From assembly GCA_031553855.1 (NCBI GenBank), contig JAVBKW010000035.1, positions 1 through 54,723 on the forward strand: a stretch of 54,723 bases of DNA, in the 5' to 3' direction. The translations under genes and the position numbers were made by a program. Under the pieces are notes generated by a model, which saw only the letters and a program-made list of their open reading frames with translations, ran no database searches and had not been told where the DNA came from. Shown one piece after another: positions 5,883-16,479 of this stretch. Origin of the DNA: RACS-047 sp031553855 (GTDB taxonomy: Bacteria; Bacillota; Clostridia; Christensenellales; Pumilibacteraceae). Position 1 is the first letter of the stretch; each line of letters opens with the position of its first letter.

Positions 5883-6890
5883 TCATGAATTTTTCTTGAC
5901 GCTTGAGGTTTGGACAATATACGCGGGGGTGATTATGTTTTCGATCGGTTCTTCTTTGTTTTCGATTAGTTTTAAAAGCTTATTAGCGAGTGCTTCGCCT
6001 ATTTTATCGGTGTCCTGCTTTACGGTAGTTAGAGGCGGATTTGTTATTTGGGCAAACTCTATGCCGTCAAAAGATGCTACGGATATATCGTCGGGAACGC
6101 GGACTCCGTATTTATTGAACGCTTTCAGCCCTCCGATCGCTGAAAAATCGTCCGGATATATGACAGCGGTAAAATGTTTTTCGCGTTCTATCATAAATTC
6201 AGTCGCGTCGAAGCTTTTTTCCGGATCAAGATAATCTACTTCCGTTATCATATCCGGAGAACAAGAGATGCCGGCTTCATCGAGCGCAGCTTTAAAGCCT
6301 TCTATACGCTGAGCCGTAACATAGTTTTCCGAGCCGCAAAAATACTTTATCTGCCGGTGCCCGAGCTTGATCAGAAGTTCTGTGAGCTCCTTCATTTTTT
6401 CGCTGTTGTTGCTCGAAACTCCGCTGCACTGGCTGCCCATATAGTCGAAGCCTACTGAGGGAATCTCGGAATCAAGGATTTCGCGCATGGGCTCTGAGCT
6501 ATAGTCGCCGAACATTAGTATTCCGTCCACCTGCCTCATGCGGCAATGATCTATAAACGTCTTGGAATTAAGGATATTATGCTCTTTTGAAATCAACGTT
6601 ATATCATAACCGTAAGAGGCCAGTACGTTTTTAAATTTGTTGAGGATACGGATAAAAAGATAGTGGGTAAGATCTGCAGAATCCTTTATGTATATGACTA
6701 CTCCGATATTATTCGAGCGTTTTGTCGTGAGGCTGCGCGCAGCTACATTCGGAAGATAACCTAAAGACGCCGCAGTATCCATGATTTTTTTGCGCGTTTT
6801 GTCGTTTACGCCGACGTAATTATTGAACGCTTTTGAAACCGTTGTGGGAGCCACTCCGGCCGCTTTTGCTATATCGTAGATCGTTATCAT
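5883..6890 (-). CDS. LacI-family regulator of the beta-glucan locus
   Basis: This 335-residue protein has an N-terminal LacI HTH (TIYDIAKAAGVAPTTVSKAF) and hinge (LPNVAARSLTTKRSNNIG), followed by a periplasmic-binding-protein-like effector domain ending ISVASFDGIEF and PPLTTVKQD. I chose the ATG at 6890, with GGGAGA upstream, over the ATG at 6908, because family members begin right at this motif. It is the last gene on the same strand as the glucan locus. The palindromes at 24978 and 25009 in front of the locus are typical LacI-family operators, so I infer that it represses the operon until a glucan oligosaccharide binds. Confidence 0.88.
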   Translation of the reverse strand: MITIYDIAKAAGVAPTTVSKAFNNYVGVNDKTRKKIMDTAASLGYLPNVAARSLTTKRSNNIGVVIYIKDSADLTHYLFIRILNKFKNVLASYGYDITLISKEHNILNSKTFIDHCRMRQVDGILMFGDYSSEPMREILDSEIPSVGFDYMGSQCSGVSSNNSEKMKELTELLIKLGHRQIKYFCGSENYVTAQRIEGFKAALDEAGISCSPDMITEVDYLDPEKSFDATEFMIEREKHFTAVIYPDDFSAIGGLKAFNKYGVRVPDDISVASFDGIEFAQITNPPLTTVKQDTDKIGEALANKLLKLIENKEEPIENIITPAYIVQTSSVKKNS

Positions 6891-6991
6891 GTTATCTTTA
6901 TCTCCCATGTTTATTATTATAAGATATTTTTACCTGCAAGGTCAAGCATAAGCCTTTCTTTCCGGCAAAACCCGTACGCATTTATTTTCTT

Positions 6992-9900
6992 TTAAAGCAG
7001 ACAAAGCACTTCCAGCTCATAAATCGAAAGCTTGTACTGCGTTCCGCCGTACTTAGAATATAATTTTATGTATCTTGCCTGCAAAGGCTCGCCCAAAATG
7101 AAATTATCTTCTCTTGCCTCTAATATTCCCGCGTTTTTAAACGAGGCTGCTTCAGTGTAATTCTCGCCGTCCGCCGAAACATAAATGATGTATTCCTTTG
7201 AATTTGCGCCTTCCCAGAATATATTGAAACCAACGACGTCCATTATTTGTTTAAGGTCGAGTATCACGGCAACGTTGTCGCTCGTATCAGCGATATAGCG
7301 CGAACCGTAATTTCCGTCGTTAAGTAACCGAGAGGAATCGTTTTCAGGCGCGTCGGATGTAGTTACAGCCGCGCCCTTAGCTACATTTTTAAGCTCCTTG
7401 ATACGCTCAAAGGCAATATTTCTGACCTCAACACCTTCATCGGCCTCAATAGTAATATTATATTTTCCGTACAACCGCGCCGACATTTCAGTTTTTTCAT
7501 CAATAAGGGTTTCACCGGCGCCGAGCGAATATGTGCAAAGTACCGTATGCCCCGTTTTGAGAGTTATATTTTTACTTTCACCCGAAATATTTTCCGCGCT
7601 GAAAATAAAATTATATTTACCTTCTTTGGCAAAAATAAGATTGAACTCATAATTGCCGTTTTCATTATCGGAAACGTTGTCAGATAAATCAAAATCATCG
7701 CTCTGATTATATCCGCGCACCAATGTTCCGTTCACAGGATCGACGGCGCATAGAGTTTTTGCCGGTATCTTGACCTCCGCCAACGCGCCGTCTCGGCTTC
7801 TGAATCGGGCGGTCATTTCATCATTTTGCGGATTGAATACGAGCGCGGTATAAGTATTGCTTCCGTCCGCGCTTTTATAAACTGTCGAGCCTATACCTCC
7901 CTCAGCCCATATCTCGTCCGTACGCCAGCCGAGTGTTTTATAAGCATGGACCATATAATACACGTTGAATAATTCTGTCGAAGAGGAACTCCTGACCTTT
8001 TCCTCGCTCCAGTTCTCCAGCACAGAGTCGACGTCGTACATCGCCTTTATCGGCCATGTTATATGCTGCCACGCATAGTCGTTTTTCCCCGTCCACAAAT
8101 AATCATCGTGCAAATAGTTTTCATAGAGTTTTTTCAGGCTCGCGTGTTCGCTCTCGCCGATCGCGAAACTGGATAAAAATTCGCTGCCCGGCAGCCAGTG
8201 TATGCCGTACATATATACCGGATCGCCGTTGAAAAAAGTACCGAAAAAGTTTGTGCCGCCGTAGACCTGCCCGACAGTGCCGTAGGGATAATCCCCGCAG
8301 AATGACGTGCCGTCATAGTTAAACCAGTATTCCTTTACCGCCGCCAGCTCGGTAGTGAAGCCGTAGATAGCCGCGTTTTTATATTTTTCGTTGCCTGTAA
8401 CAAGACTGTAGATATACATTCCGACCCAGCCGTGCAGGCTCTCGCCTCCGGCTTCCTGATTATTGCCGCCGTCGTTATCGGAGTAGCCCCCGGCCCACGA
8501 GTGGCCGGCAAAAGGATCATAATTGCGGAAAGCGGGGAAAAGCGCGTCATTGTAATCGGGGTTTGCGTAGTCGCGGATAAGCAGATCCGTCATGTCTCCG
8601 AACTCATTTTTAAATTCCTCGTCGAACATGCACAACACGCCCGCCGCTAAAGTGTAATAACCGTAGGTAAAATGATGATCTGTAATGCCGGTATTGGCGC
8701 CGAACTCGCTGTTGTGATAGTAGAGCGTGCCCCATTCCTTATCATAATAGAAATAGGCGTCTTTTGACATATCGTCGGGCGAACCGTTATAAGTAAACCA
8801 CTCTGTGAGGATAATTTTAAGCCGCCCTAAAAACAGCTGCTTATATTCCTCCGCGCCGATCTGATCGCAAGCAAGTATAGCAAGCGCGAGCGGCTGAAGA
8901 TTTTTGCCCTGCCAGTACGGATCGCCGGAAATAAGGTCGCCGCTTGTGTTTGAATCTATTTGAGCCATATAATTAAGCAATAGTGAACGCGAATATCCGT
9001 CGTCGCCGGGCTCAGTGAATTGAGGAACCATACCGTAAAACTTATCTACAGTTTTAAAAACGCTGCCCGTGACGGCTTTGCAGTCGCCGCGAATCGATTT
9101 ATATACGCAGCCGTTCAGTTTATCCGCGCTTTTTTTGTATTGATGCGGCATCATTACTACTATCGGATCTTTTGATCGCCCTTCCTCTTTAAGATTGACC
9201 CTGTACTTAAATGTAGTTGTAACGTCGTTTGTTATATCGTCCACATCATAGCTGACCGCCGTGGAATTGATGAAAGCATAGCCGTGCTCATAAAAAAGTC
9301 CGGCGTTATCCTTTTTATCGCATGCGCCGAGTGAAAAATAATTGCCGCTTCCCTCGCACAGCATATATATCTTTTTGCCCTCGCGGCAGAAAACCGTATC
9401 TTTGGGCGCGTTCAGCACATAATAACGATCCTCTTTGAGCGCGGTGCGCGTGCCGCCGATATTCTTATAAGCGTAAACACTATTCAGCTTTATAAGAATA
9501 TGATCGCTTTTATAGGTCGCGTTATCGTAGGAAAGTATTTCGCCGCCGTCATTATCGTAAAAGCCTGTGAAGTTTTCCGACGTTACATAAGCCTTTTGAT
9601 TATCGGCGACCGTAACATAAACATACGCGGCGCCCTGCACAAGGTCGAACGTCATTTTAGGATATTTATTGTCTGAAAGCGTAACGGCTACACCGTAATC
9701 AGAATAGCCGACGACTGTAGAATACATTTTATTTACGTTAAGATCATCCGACATTATATAAATGTCGTTTTCTTCCGCGATTTTCTGAGAACGGTCGTCA
9801 TAATCCGGCCCGTAAAAATACCCCTCGCCCGGATTTGCTACGGCAAGGCCCTCCGTAGTAAACTTTGCCGTAAGCGGATTAAGATACATTTTGTGTCCGA

Positions 9901-11608
9901 GGTTATTTATCAGAAGCGACTGCCACCAGTCGTTGCTCGGAACAGGACGGTTCCTTAAATTTTCGGCTAAATACATTATATTACGCGCAGTAGGAAATGC
10001 CGGCTCGTTTGTGAGATAACTGCCTGCGCCTAAAGCTACAGTTTGCGCGCGCGGAATTTGGCCCGCGCCGGTAATATAGTCCGACGCGCTCTGCGTCGGA
10101 ACCTGCGCTTTGAAAATAATTTTTCTGAGCTTAAAGGAAATATCGCTTGTATTGGAATATTCCCGTACCCTTGCATAGCGGAACGATTTATAAAGATAGA
10201 GCGTTTGTTTTTCAAAGCCGCCGTGGGTTATGCGCGCAACATTTTTAAAAGCTATTGCGTCGTCCGAGATTTCCATTTCCCAAACCTTTCCGAAGTTGTT
10301 TTCAAACGTCAGCTCCGCCGCCCCGACCTCCTTTATTGTTCCAAGATCGAAAGTCTGGTATTCGCTCTGAGTATACGGGCTTTTCCACGCGCTGTTCCAG
10401 TCCCCGTCGTTCGCTTTTGAAGCGGGGAATCCTTCCGCGCTTGCCGAGGCGGTAAGCGACTGTATTCTGATTTCCGCGCCGGAAAGATCATAAACTTTAA
10501 ATTCGTTTACGATATAGCACGGAGCTTTTATTGACCGCTGATAGAAAACGGCCTTAAAATAGCGGGCAGAAATATTTAAAGACGCAAATTCCGTATAAGA
10601 ATTGTCGTTGCGTTTTACAAAAGTAAAATTCTCGTTATCCGATGAATAATACAACGCGCAGGACTTTGCAGTGAGCCAGTCAGTCCACGAAACCCAGACT
10701 TTGCCGACATTTTTTATTTCGCCGAGATCCGCGATAAGAAACTGCTCGTCGTCCTCAAACTCAAAAACACCCGCGTCCTCATACATCCCGTCCGGAATCG
10801 CGACTGACTCTTTACCGAAAATTTCAAATTCATAAATGGAATAGCCGTATGCCGTTTTACGCTGAGCGCATTCAAGGCGGACGTAACGCGCTTTTGCCGC
10901 GGCCAGGAAATCGCCGGATAAAAAGCTGTTCTGCGTTGAAGTATTATCGGAAACTTTAATAATATCCGTATAGACTTTATTATCAAAAGAAATCTGAATA
11001 TTGTATTCTACGGCATACGCCGCTTCCCAAAGTATTTCTATACGCGAAAATTCAAGCTCCGCACCCAAATCCACAGTTAAGGTTTTGATCCCCTCGCCGT
11101 GCGCGCTTTCCCACCTAGATGAAATGTCGCCGTCGACAGCGTTTGCCGCCGGCATCAGATCCCCGCCGGAACCGTACGCAGACGCGCCGCGGTTGATGAC
11201 GCGCTCGTTTTCCGTAGTATAAATATACGGCGCTTCCGTATCGTTCAGTTCAGGGTTTGTTGTAACCGAAACTTTTCTCTCTTTCTCAACAGTTTCGCCT
11301 GCGTATGTTGCGCGGTACTTGACCTTATATTCGCCCGCCTTGCCCCAGTTGAAACCGCCGATCAGCTCAATACTCGCGCTTATGTCCTCTCCATCGGCGT
11401 TTTGCGCGGTTACGCCGTCATAAAGATCGACATAAGTTCCGGCAAGCACAGTTAAATCGTCAAGGCCGCTAAATAAGATGCTCTGTTCTTCGGTCTGAGA
11501 GCCGGGCTCCTTGGCGGGCCCGCCTCCGAGCAAAAAATTGCAGGAAGAGAAAAAGGAAAAGCAAAATACTATTGCTAAAAATAAGGCTGTCAGCTTCCGC
11601 TTTTTCAT
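6992..11608 (-). CDS. GH81 endo-beta-1,3-glucanase lipoprotein with F5/8C-type modules
   Basis: This is a 1538-residue surface enzyme. A lipobox (FFSSC, Cys23) is followed by an Ig-like segment (about 45-120). Three discoidin/F5-8C-like carbohydrate-binding modules follow at about 120-270, 285-385 and 390-505. The GH81 catalytic region spans about 510-1230, then a beta-rich linker and a last F5/8C-like module (about 1395-1538). GH81 hallmarks are PSNDWWQSLL, DHHFTYGYY, DPFAGHSWAGG and NNQEAGGES, the last carrying the likely catalytic Glu near residue 1050. It should cut insoluble beta-1,3-glucan such as curdlan, callose or yeast glucan. It sits 24 bases after the repeat lipoprotein, with a clear GGAGG site. 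Confidence 0.93.
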   Translation of the reverse strand: MKKRKLTALFLAIVFCFSFFSSCNFLLGGGPAKEPGSQTEEQSILFSGLDDLTVLAGTYVDLYDGVTAQNADGEDISASIELIGGFNWGKAGEYKVKYRATYAGETVEKERKVSVTTNPELNDTEAPYIYTTENERVINRGASAYGSGGDLMPAANAVDGDISSRWESAHGEGIKTLTVDLGAELEFSRIEILWEAAYAVEYNIQISFDNKVYTDIIKVSDNTSTQNSFLSGDFLAAAKARYVRLECAQRKTAYGYSIYEFEIFGKESVAIPDGMYEDAGVFEFEDDEQFLIADLGEIKNVGKVWVSWTDWLTAKSCALYYSSDNENFTFVKRNDNSYTEFASLNISARYFKAVFYQRSIKAPCYIVNEFKVYDLSGAEIRIQSLTASASAEGFPASKANDGDWNSAWKSPYTQSEYQTFDLGTIKEVGAAELTFENNFGKVWEMEISDDAIAFKNVARITHGGFEKQTLYLYKSFRYARVREYSNTSDISFKLRKIIFKAQVPTQSASDYITGAGQIPRAQTVALGAGSYLTNEPAFPTARNIMYLAENLRNRPVPSNDWWQSLLINNLGHKMYLNPLTAKFTTEGLAVANPGEGYFYGPDYDDRSQKIAEENDIYIMSDDLNVNKMYSTVVGYSDYGVAVTLSDNKYPKMTFDLVQGAAYVYVTVADNQKAYVTSENFTGFYDNDGGEILSYDNATYKSDHILIKLNSVYAYKNIGGTRTALKEDRYYVLNAPKDTVFCREGKKIYMLCEGSGNYFSLGACDKKDNAGLFYEHGYAFINSTAVSYDVDDITNDVTTTFKYRVNLKEEGRSKDPIVVMMPHQYKKSADKLNGCVYKSIRGDCKAVTGSVFKTVDKFYGMVPQFTEPGDDGYSRSLLLNYMAQIDSNTSGDLISGDPYWQGKNLQPLALAILACDQIGAEEYKQLFLGRLKIILTEWFTYNGSPDDMSKDAYFYYDKEWGTLYYHNSEFGANTGITDHHFTYGYYTLAAGVLCMFDEEFKNEFGDMTDLLIRDYANPDYNDALFPAFRNYDPFAGHSWAGGYSDNDGGNNQEAGGESLHGWVGMYIYSLVTGNEKYKNAAIYGFTTELAAVKEYWFNYDGTSFCGDYPYGTVGQVYGGTNFFGTFFNGDPVYMYGIHWLPGSEFLSSFAIGESEHASLKKLYENYLHDDYLWTGKNDYAWQHITWPIKAMYDVDSVLENWSEEKVRSSSSTELFNVYYMVHAYKTLGWRTDEIWAEGGIGSTVYKSADGSNTYTALVFNPQNDEMTARFRSRDGALAEVKIPAKTLCAVDPVNGTLVRGYNQSDDFDLSDNVSDNENGNYEFNLIFAKEGKYNFIFSAENISGESKNITLKTGHTVLCTYSLGAGETLIDEKTEMSARLYGKYNITIEADEGVEVRNIAFERIKELKNVAKGAAVTTSDAPENDSSRLLNDGNYGSRYIADTSDNVAVILDLKQIMDVVGFNIFWEGANSKEYIIYVSADGENYTEAASFKNAGILEAREDNFILGEPLQARYIKLYSKYGGTQYKLSIYELEVLCLL

Positions 11609-11632
11609 TCTTTATTCCTCCGTTTTGTCACT

Positions 11633-14600
11633 TTAGGCAAATTTTATGACCGCAGGCGAATATACGTCGCCTGCTTTGACAACAAATTCGCTTAAGCCGC
11701 TTCCGTCATCTAATTTAATTTTAAATCCATTTTCGTTTAGAACGCTAAAATCATCGCCGCTAATATATTGGAAAATATCTTTAATATCATTTACCCAATA
11801 ATAAAGGTCAGCATAATTTGTTGCGTTGTTTAATGCTTTTGAAGTACTTCCCCAAACAAAATGCACTTCTGTTCCGACACGCGATATAGAAAAGGTACCT
11901 ATCGAATCCGTTTTATCTACGCCCGTTTCAGCGTCTGCACCGAATACATAAACCGTAATAGAGTAGCTTTCGTTTGCAAATCGAGCTTGACCCGACCTTT
12001 CCACCTCGATTGCTCCGCCCGAGGTTATACGTACAGGATAAGTGTCATAATACGATTTTTGAATAGCGCTCTTCATAGCCTCAGCATCATATATATATTC
12101 ATAAGCTGCTGTTTGGCCGAATATATCGCTTGCAGTATATAAAGACCCGGCAACAGGAATAAGCCTTGCTTTGAAATAGTAGGTACCCGATTCGATATTT
12201 GCAAGATATAAGGCTAAAAGCGCATCTGTTTTATTAAAATGCTTATTAAGATGCTTCTGCGTAATATAAATTGAACCGACGTTTTCGTCGTTTGCATTGT
12301 ACACAAGGAGCTCGACCTTATCGGTATCGGTTATTGAAAGCAGCTCCCAAGTGTAGTTGATTCTTCCGGCGTCGCCGCCCTGGGTTTCAACGCTGATAGT
12401 TGACTGCCCGTTACCCGGAACAAGCTTTACTTCAGCCTTTTCAACGTTTACCGGATCAGAGTATGCCGAAACCTCTGAATTTCTGTAGCTTAGAGCTGTG
12501 TCGCCGACCGCAACGACCTGAACTGTGAAACTCAAAGTCCCGGAAGTTTTATCGCTGAAATAATCGTGCAGCTCTAAAAGCAATTTTTTACTGTCGAAAA
12601 TTGCGCCGGAAATAGATACAGGATTATCAAAATATTTAATAAGCGTGTAAACGGTTTCACTTCCCGATACTGAAACCTCGTAGATACTGAAACGGTATTT
12701 TACGCCTGTTATATCTTCAAGCGCGTCGGCTTCAAACAAGCTGAGCAGATAACCGTTGTAAGATCCCCATCCCCAATCGCCGATATTTAAAAAAGTTCCG
12801 TTTGAGGAATTGACAGGCAGCTTTGAAGGCGGGTTGAATTTTATTTTAAGATATTCCTGATTTGTAGAAATACTGCCCTCAGCTTTAAAGAAAGCGTTCG
12901 AGGAAGATTCGTTGGTCATAAGCGATTCGCCGTAAGCTTCGGCATTGGCGGGCAGCAACGTTATTGTAAAATATAAAGCGTAGCCTTCGGCTCTGTACAA
13001 ACCGGCTTTTGCCATAGCGACCTTTATCATTTCGGCGTCTACAGTATTGTTCCTTGCTTCTATAGTAAACAACGGTTTTGCCGTCGCTTTTAAAGTAAAA
13101 CGCGTACTCTCCGCGCTTTCATCGTCGCAGTCGGTTTTATCGTAAAACGTATACCTTGCCAGCCCCGATAGATTTGCGGCCGCTTCACCCGTTCCGTATA
13201 CTATCGTTCCGTTTTTTACATAACTGATACCTACCGCAGGAGAAAGAGGCCGGAGGGCTTCGTATTCTGCGCTGCCAATAACGTCATCGCCGACCTTCAC
13301 CGCAAGGCTTCCGCTTATCGCTGCCTTCGTGCCTGCAAAGATAACCGTACGGATAAAATACCCGCTAGCCGCAGCCGCCGCGGCGCCGCCTACAGTAACG
13401 CTTATACCGTCCGTAAAATCCTGGCCGCGGATATTTTTAACAGTTACAATAACTTTAATGTAAACGTCGTATGAATCAAGCGCCCTTTCCTCGCCCTCGC
13501 CGGTATAAACCGCATTTGTGTAGCTTATTTCTTTAATAAACTCCGAGGAAGCCGCTAACGAAAGCAGCTGTACCTCTTTTGAATCCAGTTGAGCCTTTGC
13601 ATTTTGAACGTTGCTCAAAGCAATGGTATCAGAATACAACCCGTTGTATAAGGCGTATGCGCCTGTTATCGCGCCGTCGCATTCTTTCGACGCTTTTATA
13701 ACGGTAATCGCGCCGACAGCAGCGATAAAGCTTTGCGCTTGCGCATCTATTAGGCCTTCAAACGCCGTTTTTAACTCATCCAAGCTATTTTTTGCCGCTT
13801 TAATATCGTTATCGGAAAGCTGGGCCGTTATCAGCGCGCCGTAGGAAGTAAACGCGCCGGAGATCTTTGTTTTGTTTTCGTCCGACAGAGTAAGATCATT
13901 GACAGCGCCTACATCCGTTACTTTGGAAATAAAGTCATTTTTAAGGCCTGCCAGTATCGAATCATACGCGATTCTTGCGTTTTGCAGTATCGTATTTGCC
14001 CCGGAAACTCCGTTAACGGCTTTTTGGTCGGCAGTAAGCCCGGAATAAGAATTTTCCGCATCAGTTATTTTTGATCCGCTGTTTTTATCGACTGTACCGA
14101 TAAGGTTTACAAAGGCGATAAATTCATCCGCTTTTACTTTGTCCGCCGCCGCTTTAACAAGCGTATTATAAGCAATTTTAGCGTTGTCGACAATTGTTTT
14201 GCCGGAAATAGCGTCGGGCTTGAGTATTTGATCAGGAGTTAACAAGTCGTATGAGGCTTCGGCCGCTTCAATCAAGCTCAGGCTTTGTAAGCTGACAGTA
14301 CCGATTGCGTCAGCTTTAGCTTTAAATTGCGCGGCGGCGTAGGCGTCGGCAAAATCTTTAGCATCAATTGCAAACTGCGTTTTTTTATTATTCAACGACG
14401 TTTCAGCCGCGGATACGCCGGCAGCAGATTTTTGAGCAGGTGTCAGGCCGCTGAGCAGATTTTCAGCCGCGGTGATTTTTGCCTGAACCACATTAAAAGT
14501 ATTTTCTGTTCCTGTGAAAATGCTAAGGTCAATATCCGCGACAGCTTTAATAAAAGTATCGGCGGCCTTTAAATCTGCAAGCTCGGCAAATTTCAAATCG

Positions 14601-15046
14601 AGCGCGGTTTTAGAAGCCGCTACGCCCGAAAGCTCTTTTTCAAACGGTGTGAGCGCGTCATATTTAAGCATGGCAGCGTTAATATCCGTTTCCGAGCTTA
14701 AAGCGACCGTTCCTATATTTGTTACTGCGGTTTTAAAAGCCTCTGCGTTGGCTGCGGCTGCCTGATACAGCAAATTGTATTCTGCCGATTTGGCGTCCAG
14801 AACGGTTTTAGCAGCGATGACCGCTTCATAAGCTTTATCCTCGCCGCTTAAAACCGCGTACTTGCTATCGGCCAGCTCAATTTTTGCTTTGCTGTCAAGT
14901 GAAACGGTGCCTATGTCGGCAACGGAAGAAATAAACGCAGCCGCCTCAGCGGTCTGTTCATATTCATCCTCTCCGCAAGCGGCAAAAATGCCAAACGAAA
15001 GAGCGAATACGATCAACAATATTGTCAGTAATTTTGACTTTTTCAT
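11633..15046 (-). CDS. Large helical-repeat surface lipoprotein
   Basis: This 1137-residue protein has a lipobox (FAAC, Cys24). Residues of about 33-500 form roughly seven imperfect repeats of about 65 residues with the theme F...V..IGTV.L.S...I..A...Y..L and a second helix rich in Ala and Lys. No enzymatic motif is visible. Residues 500-1137 are beta-rich, with Gly/Ser/Thr-rich modules such as DTALSYRNSEVSAYSD and INYTWELLS. It sits between the GH1 and GH81 genes, so it is probably a surface glucan-binding or scaffold protein holding polysaccharide near the enzymes. That role is inferred. The repeats resemble helical repeats of other Gram-positive surface proteins, but I cannot name a family. 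Confidence 0.8.
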   Translation of the reverse strand: MKKSKLLTILLIVFALSFGIFAACGEDEYEQTAEAAAFISSVADIGTVSLDSKAKIELADSKYAVLSGEDKAYEAVIAAKTVLDAKSAEYNLLYQAAAANAEAFKTAVTNIGTVALSSETDINAAMLKYDALTPFEKELSGVAASKTALDLKFAELADLKAADTFIKAVADIDLSIFTGTENTFNVVQAKITAAENLLSGLTPAQKSAAGVSAAETSLNNKKTQFAIDAKDFADAYAAAQFKAKADAIGTVSLQSLSLIEAAEASYDLLTPDQILKPDAISGKTIVDNAKIAYNTLVKAAADKVKADEFIAFVNLIGTVDKNSGSKITDAENSYSGLTADQKAVNGVSGANTILQNARIAYDSILAGLKNDFISKVTDVGAVNDLTLSDENKTKISGAFTSYGALITAQLSDNDIKAAKNSLDELKTAFEGLIDAQAQSFIAAVGAITVIKASKECDGAITGAYALYNGLYSDTIALSNVQNAKAQLDSKEVQLLSLAASSEFIKEISYTNAVYTGEGEERALDSYDVYIKVIVTVKNIRGQDFTDGISVTVGGAAAAAASGYFIRTVIFAGTKAAISGSLAVKVGDDVIGSAEYEALRPLSPAVGISYVKNGTIVYGTGEAAANLSGLARYTFYDKTDCDDESAESTRFTLKATAKPLFTIEARNNTVDAEMIKVAMAKAGLYRAEGYALYFTITLLPANAEAYGESLMTNESSSNAFFKAEGSISTNQEYLKIKFNPPSKLPVNSSNGTFLNIGDWGWGSYNGYLLSLFEADALEDITGVKYRFSIYEVSVSGSETVYTLIKYFDNPVSISGAIFDSKKLLLELHDYFSDKTSGTLSFTVQVVAVGDTALSYRNSEVSAYSDPVNVEKAEVKLVPGNGQSTISVETQGGDAGRINYTWELLSITDTDKVELLVYNANDENVGSIYITQKHLNKHFNKTDALLALYLANIESGTYYFKARLIPVAGSLYTASDIFGQTAAYEYIYDAEAMKSAIQKSYYDTYPVRITSGGAIEVERSGQARFANESYSITVYVFGADAETGVDKTDSIGTFSISRVGTEVHFVWGSTSKALNNATNYADLYYWVNDIKDIFQYISGDDFSVLNENGFKIKLDDGSGLSEFVVKAGDVYSPAVIKFA

Positions 15047-15120
15047 TTTCTATCCCCTTTTAAGTACGTTTTTTTTAAGGCGGCAGTATTATAAAAAGCA
15101 TTTTTGTACTTTTAATTTTC

Positions 15121-16458
15121 TTATTTATTTTTTTCTTTAATTATTTGACTGTAAAACTTAGCTGCCTCTTTTAGGGTCCTCTTTTGGGTTTTATAATCTA
15201 CGTGTATGAGTCCGAAACGGGGTTTATAGCCTGCCGCCCACTCGAAATTATCCATCAGCGACCAATAATAGTAGCCGCGGATGTCCGCGCCGTCTTTTAT
15301 TGCCCTTTCCATCGCGCCTATATATCTGGTCATGTAGTCGATACGGTCGTAGTCCTTTACTGTGCCGTCGAGAGCGACAATATCGTTGAGCGATATGCCG
15401 TTTTCGGTTATATAGACGGGATACGGGCAGGTTTGTTTGAAATACATAAGCAGATCATAGAAGCCGTCGGGCGTTATGTCCCAGCCCATATCGTTTTTAT
15501 TGAACGGAAGGTACGCCATTCTTGATTTTACAGGGTCGCCGCCCTCAAAATATTCGACGTAGTTGGAAAAATAATTGTTTATCCCTAAAAAATCTATCGG
15601 CTCGGCAATGAGCTTTTCTTCATCTTTTGGAATATCATAAAACCAATTTTTGCCTTTATAATAATCCGCCGCCTCTTTGGGGTACGCGCCGAGTACGACC
15701 GCCTCATAAAACCAGCCCGCCCAATATTTATTGACTGACTTAGCCGCTTCAACGTCGAGCGGATTGTTTTTGTCCTTTGGCAGGTTCGGAGCGTAGTCGA
15801 GTGTTATTCCTATCTCACCGCCTGTTTTCATTTGTCTGAACAGCCGTACTGCGCTGCCGTGGCATTTTAAAAGATTGTGCGCAGCCCTAAGTTTTGCCGG
15901 CATATCGTCGCGCCTTCCGGGAGGAAAATTTCCCCAGACGTAGCCGAAATGCGTATATACGAAAGGTTCGTTGAATGTGACCCATTTTTTTACTCTTGAG
16001 CCGAACCTTTCAAATAAAAGCTTTGCATAATCCGTATACCATTCGACGATCTGTTCATTTAAAAAGCCGCCGTAATTTTCCAGATTCTGAGGGGTATCCC
16101 AATGGAAAATCGTTATCATCGGCTCGATACCGCTTTTAATAAGCTCGTCAATAAGATCGGAATAGAACTTAACGCCCTTTTCGTTTACCTTGCCGAAGCC
16201 GTCGGGAATAACGCGCGACCACGCCACTGAAAAGCGGTAGCTTTCAAGCCCTATCTGTTTCATCAGCTCTACGTCCTCTTTGTAGCGATGATAGTGGTCG
16301 CAGGCGGTATTGCCGGTATCACCGCGGTCGATCTTGTTTTCAAGGCGGGAAAAATAATCCCAGTTGGAATCCTTTTTGCCGTCCTCGTTATAGGCGCCCT
16401 CTATCTGATAAGCGCTCGTTGCCGCGCCGAAAATAAATTTTTTATCGAAATGAAACAT
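15121..16458 (-). CDS. GH1 beta-glucosidase
   Basis: This is a 445-residue cytoplasmic enzyme of normal GH1 length with no signal peptide. It starts with FIFGAATSAYQIEGA, carries the acid/base motif TFNEP (Glu near 165) and the nucleophile motif ITENG (Glu near 350), and ends with DNFEWAAGYKPRFGL, all conserved GH1 signatures. It should hydrolyse glucose or gluco-oligosaccharides from the imported beta-1,3-oligomers, complementing the phosphorylase encoded just upstream. An AAAGGAG lies before the ATG. The gap to the next gene (15047-15120) carries only weak inverted repeats. Confidence 0.95.
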   Translation of the reverse strand: MFHFDKKFIFGAATSAYQIEGAYNEDGKKDSNWDYFSRLENKIDRGDTGNTACDHYHRYKEDVELMKQIGLESYRFSVAWSRVIPDGFGKVNEKGVKFYSDLIDELIKSGIEPMITIFHWDTPQNLENYGGFLNEQIVEWYTDYAKLLFERFGSRVKKWVTFNEPFVYTHFGYVWGNFPPGRRDDMPAKLRAAHNLLKCHGSAVRLFRQMKTGGEIGITLDYAPNLPKDKNNPLDVEAAKSVNKYWAGWFYEAVVLGAYPKEAADYYKGKNWFYDIPKDEEKLIAEPIDFLGINNYFSNYVEYFEGGDPVKSRMAYLPFNKNDMGWDITPDGFYDLLMYFKQTCPYPVYITENGISLNDIVALDGTVKDYDRIDYMTRYIGAMERAIKDGADIRGYYYWSLMDNFEWAAGYKPRFGLIHVDYKTQKRTLKEAAKFYSQIIKEKNK

Positions 16459-16479
16459 TGTAGTTCCGCTCCTTTACGG

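Noticed and set aside
13546..14947. Tandem DNA repeats or CRISPR
   Set aside because: The periodicity is at protein level with diverged DNA; there are no identical direct repeats with unique spacers.
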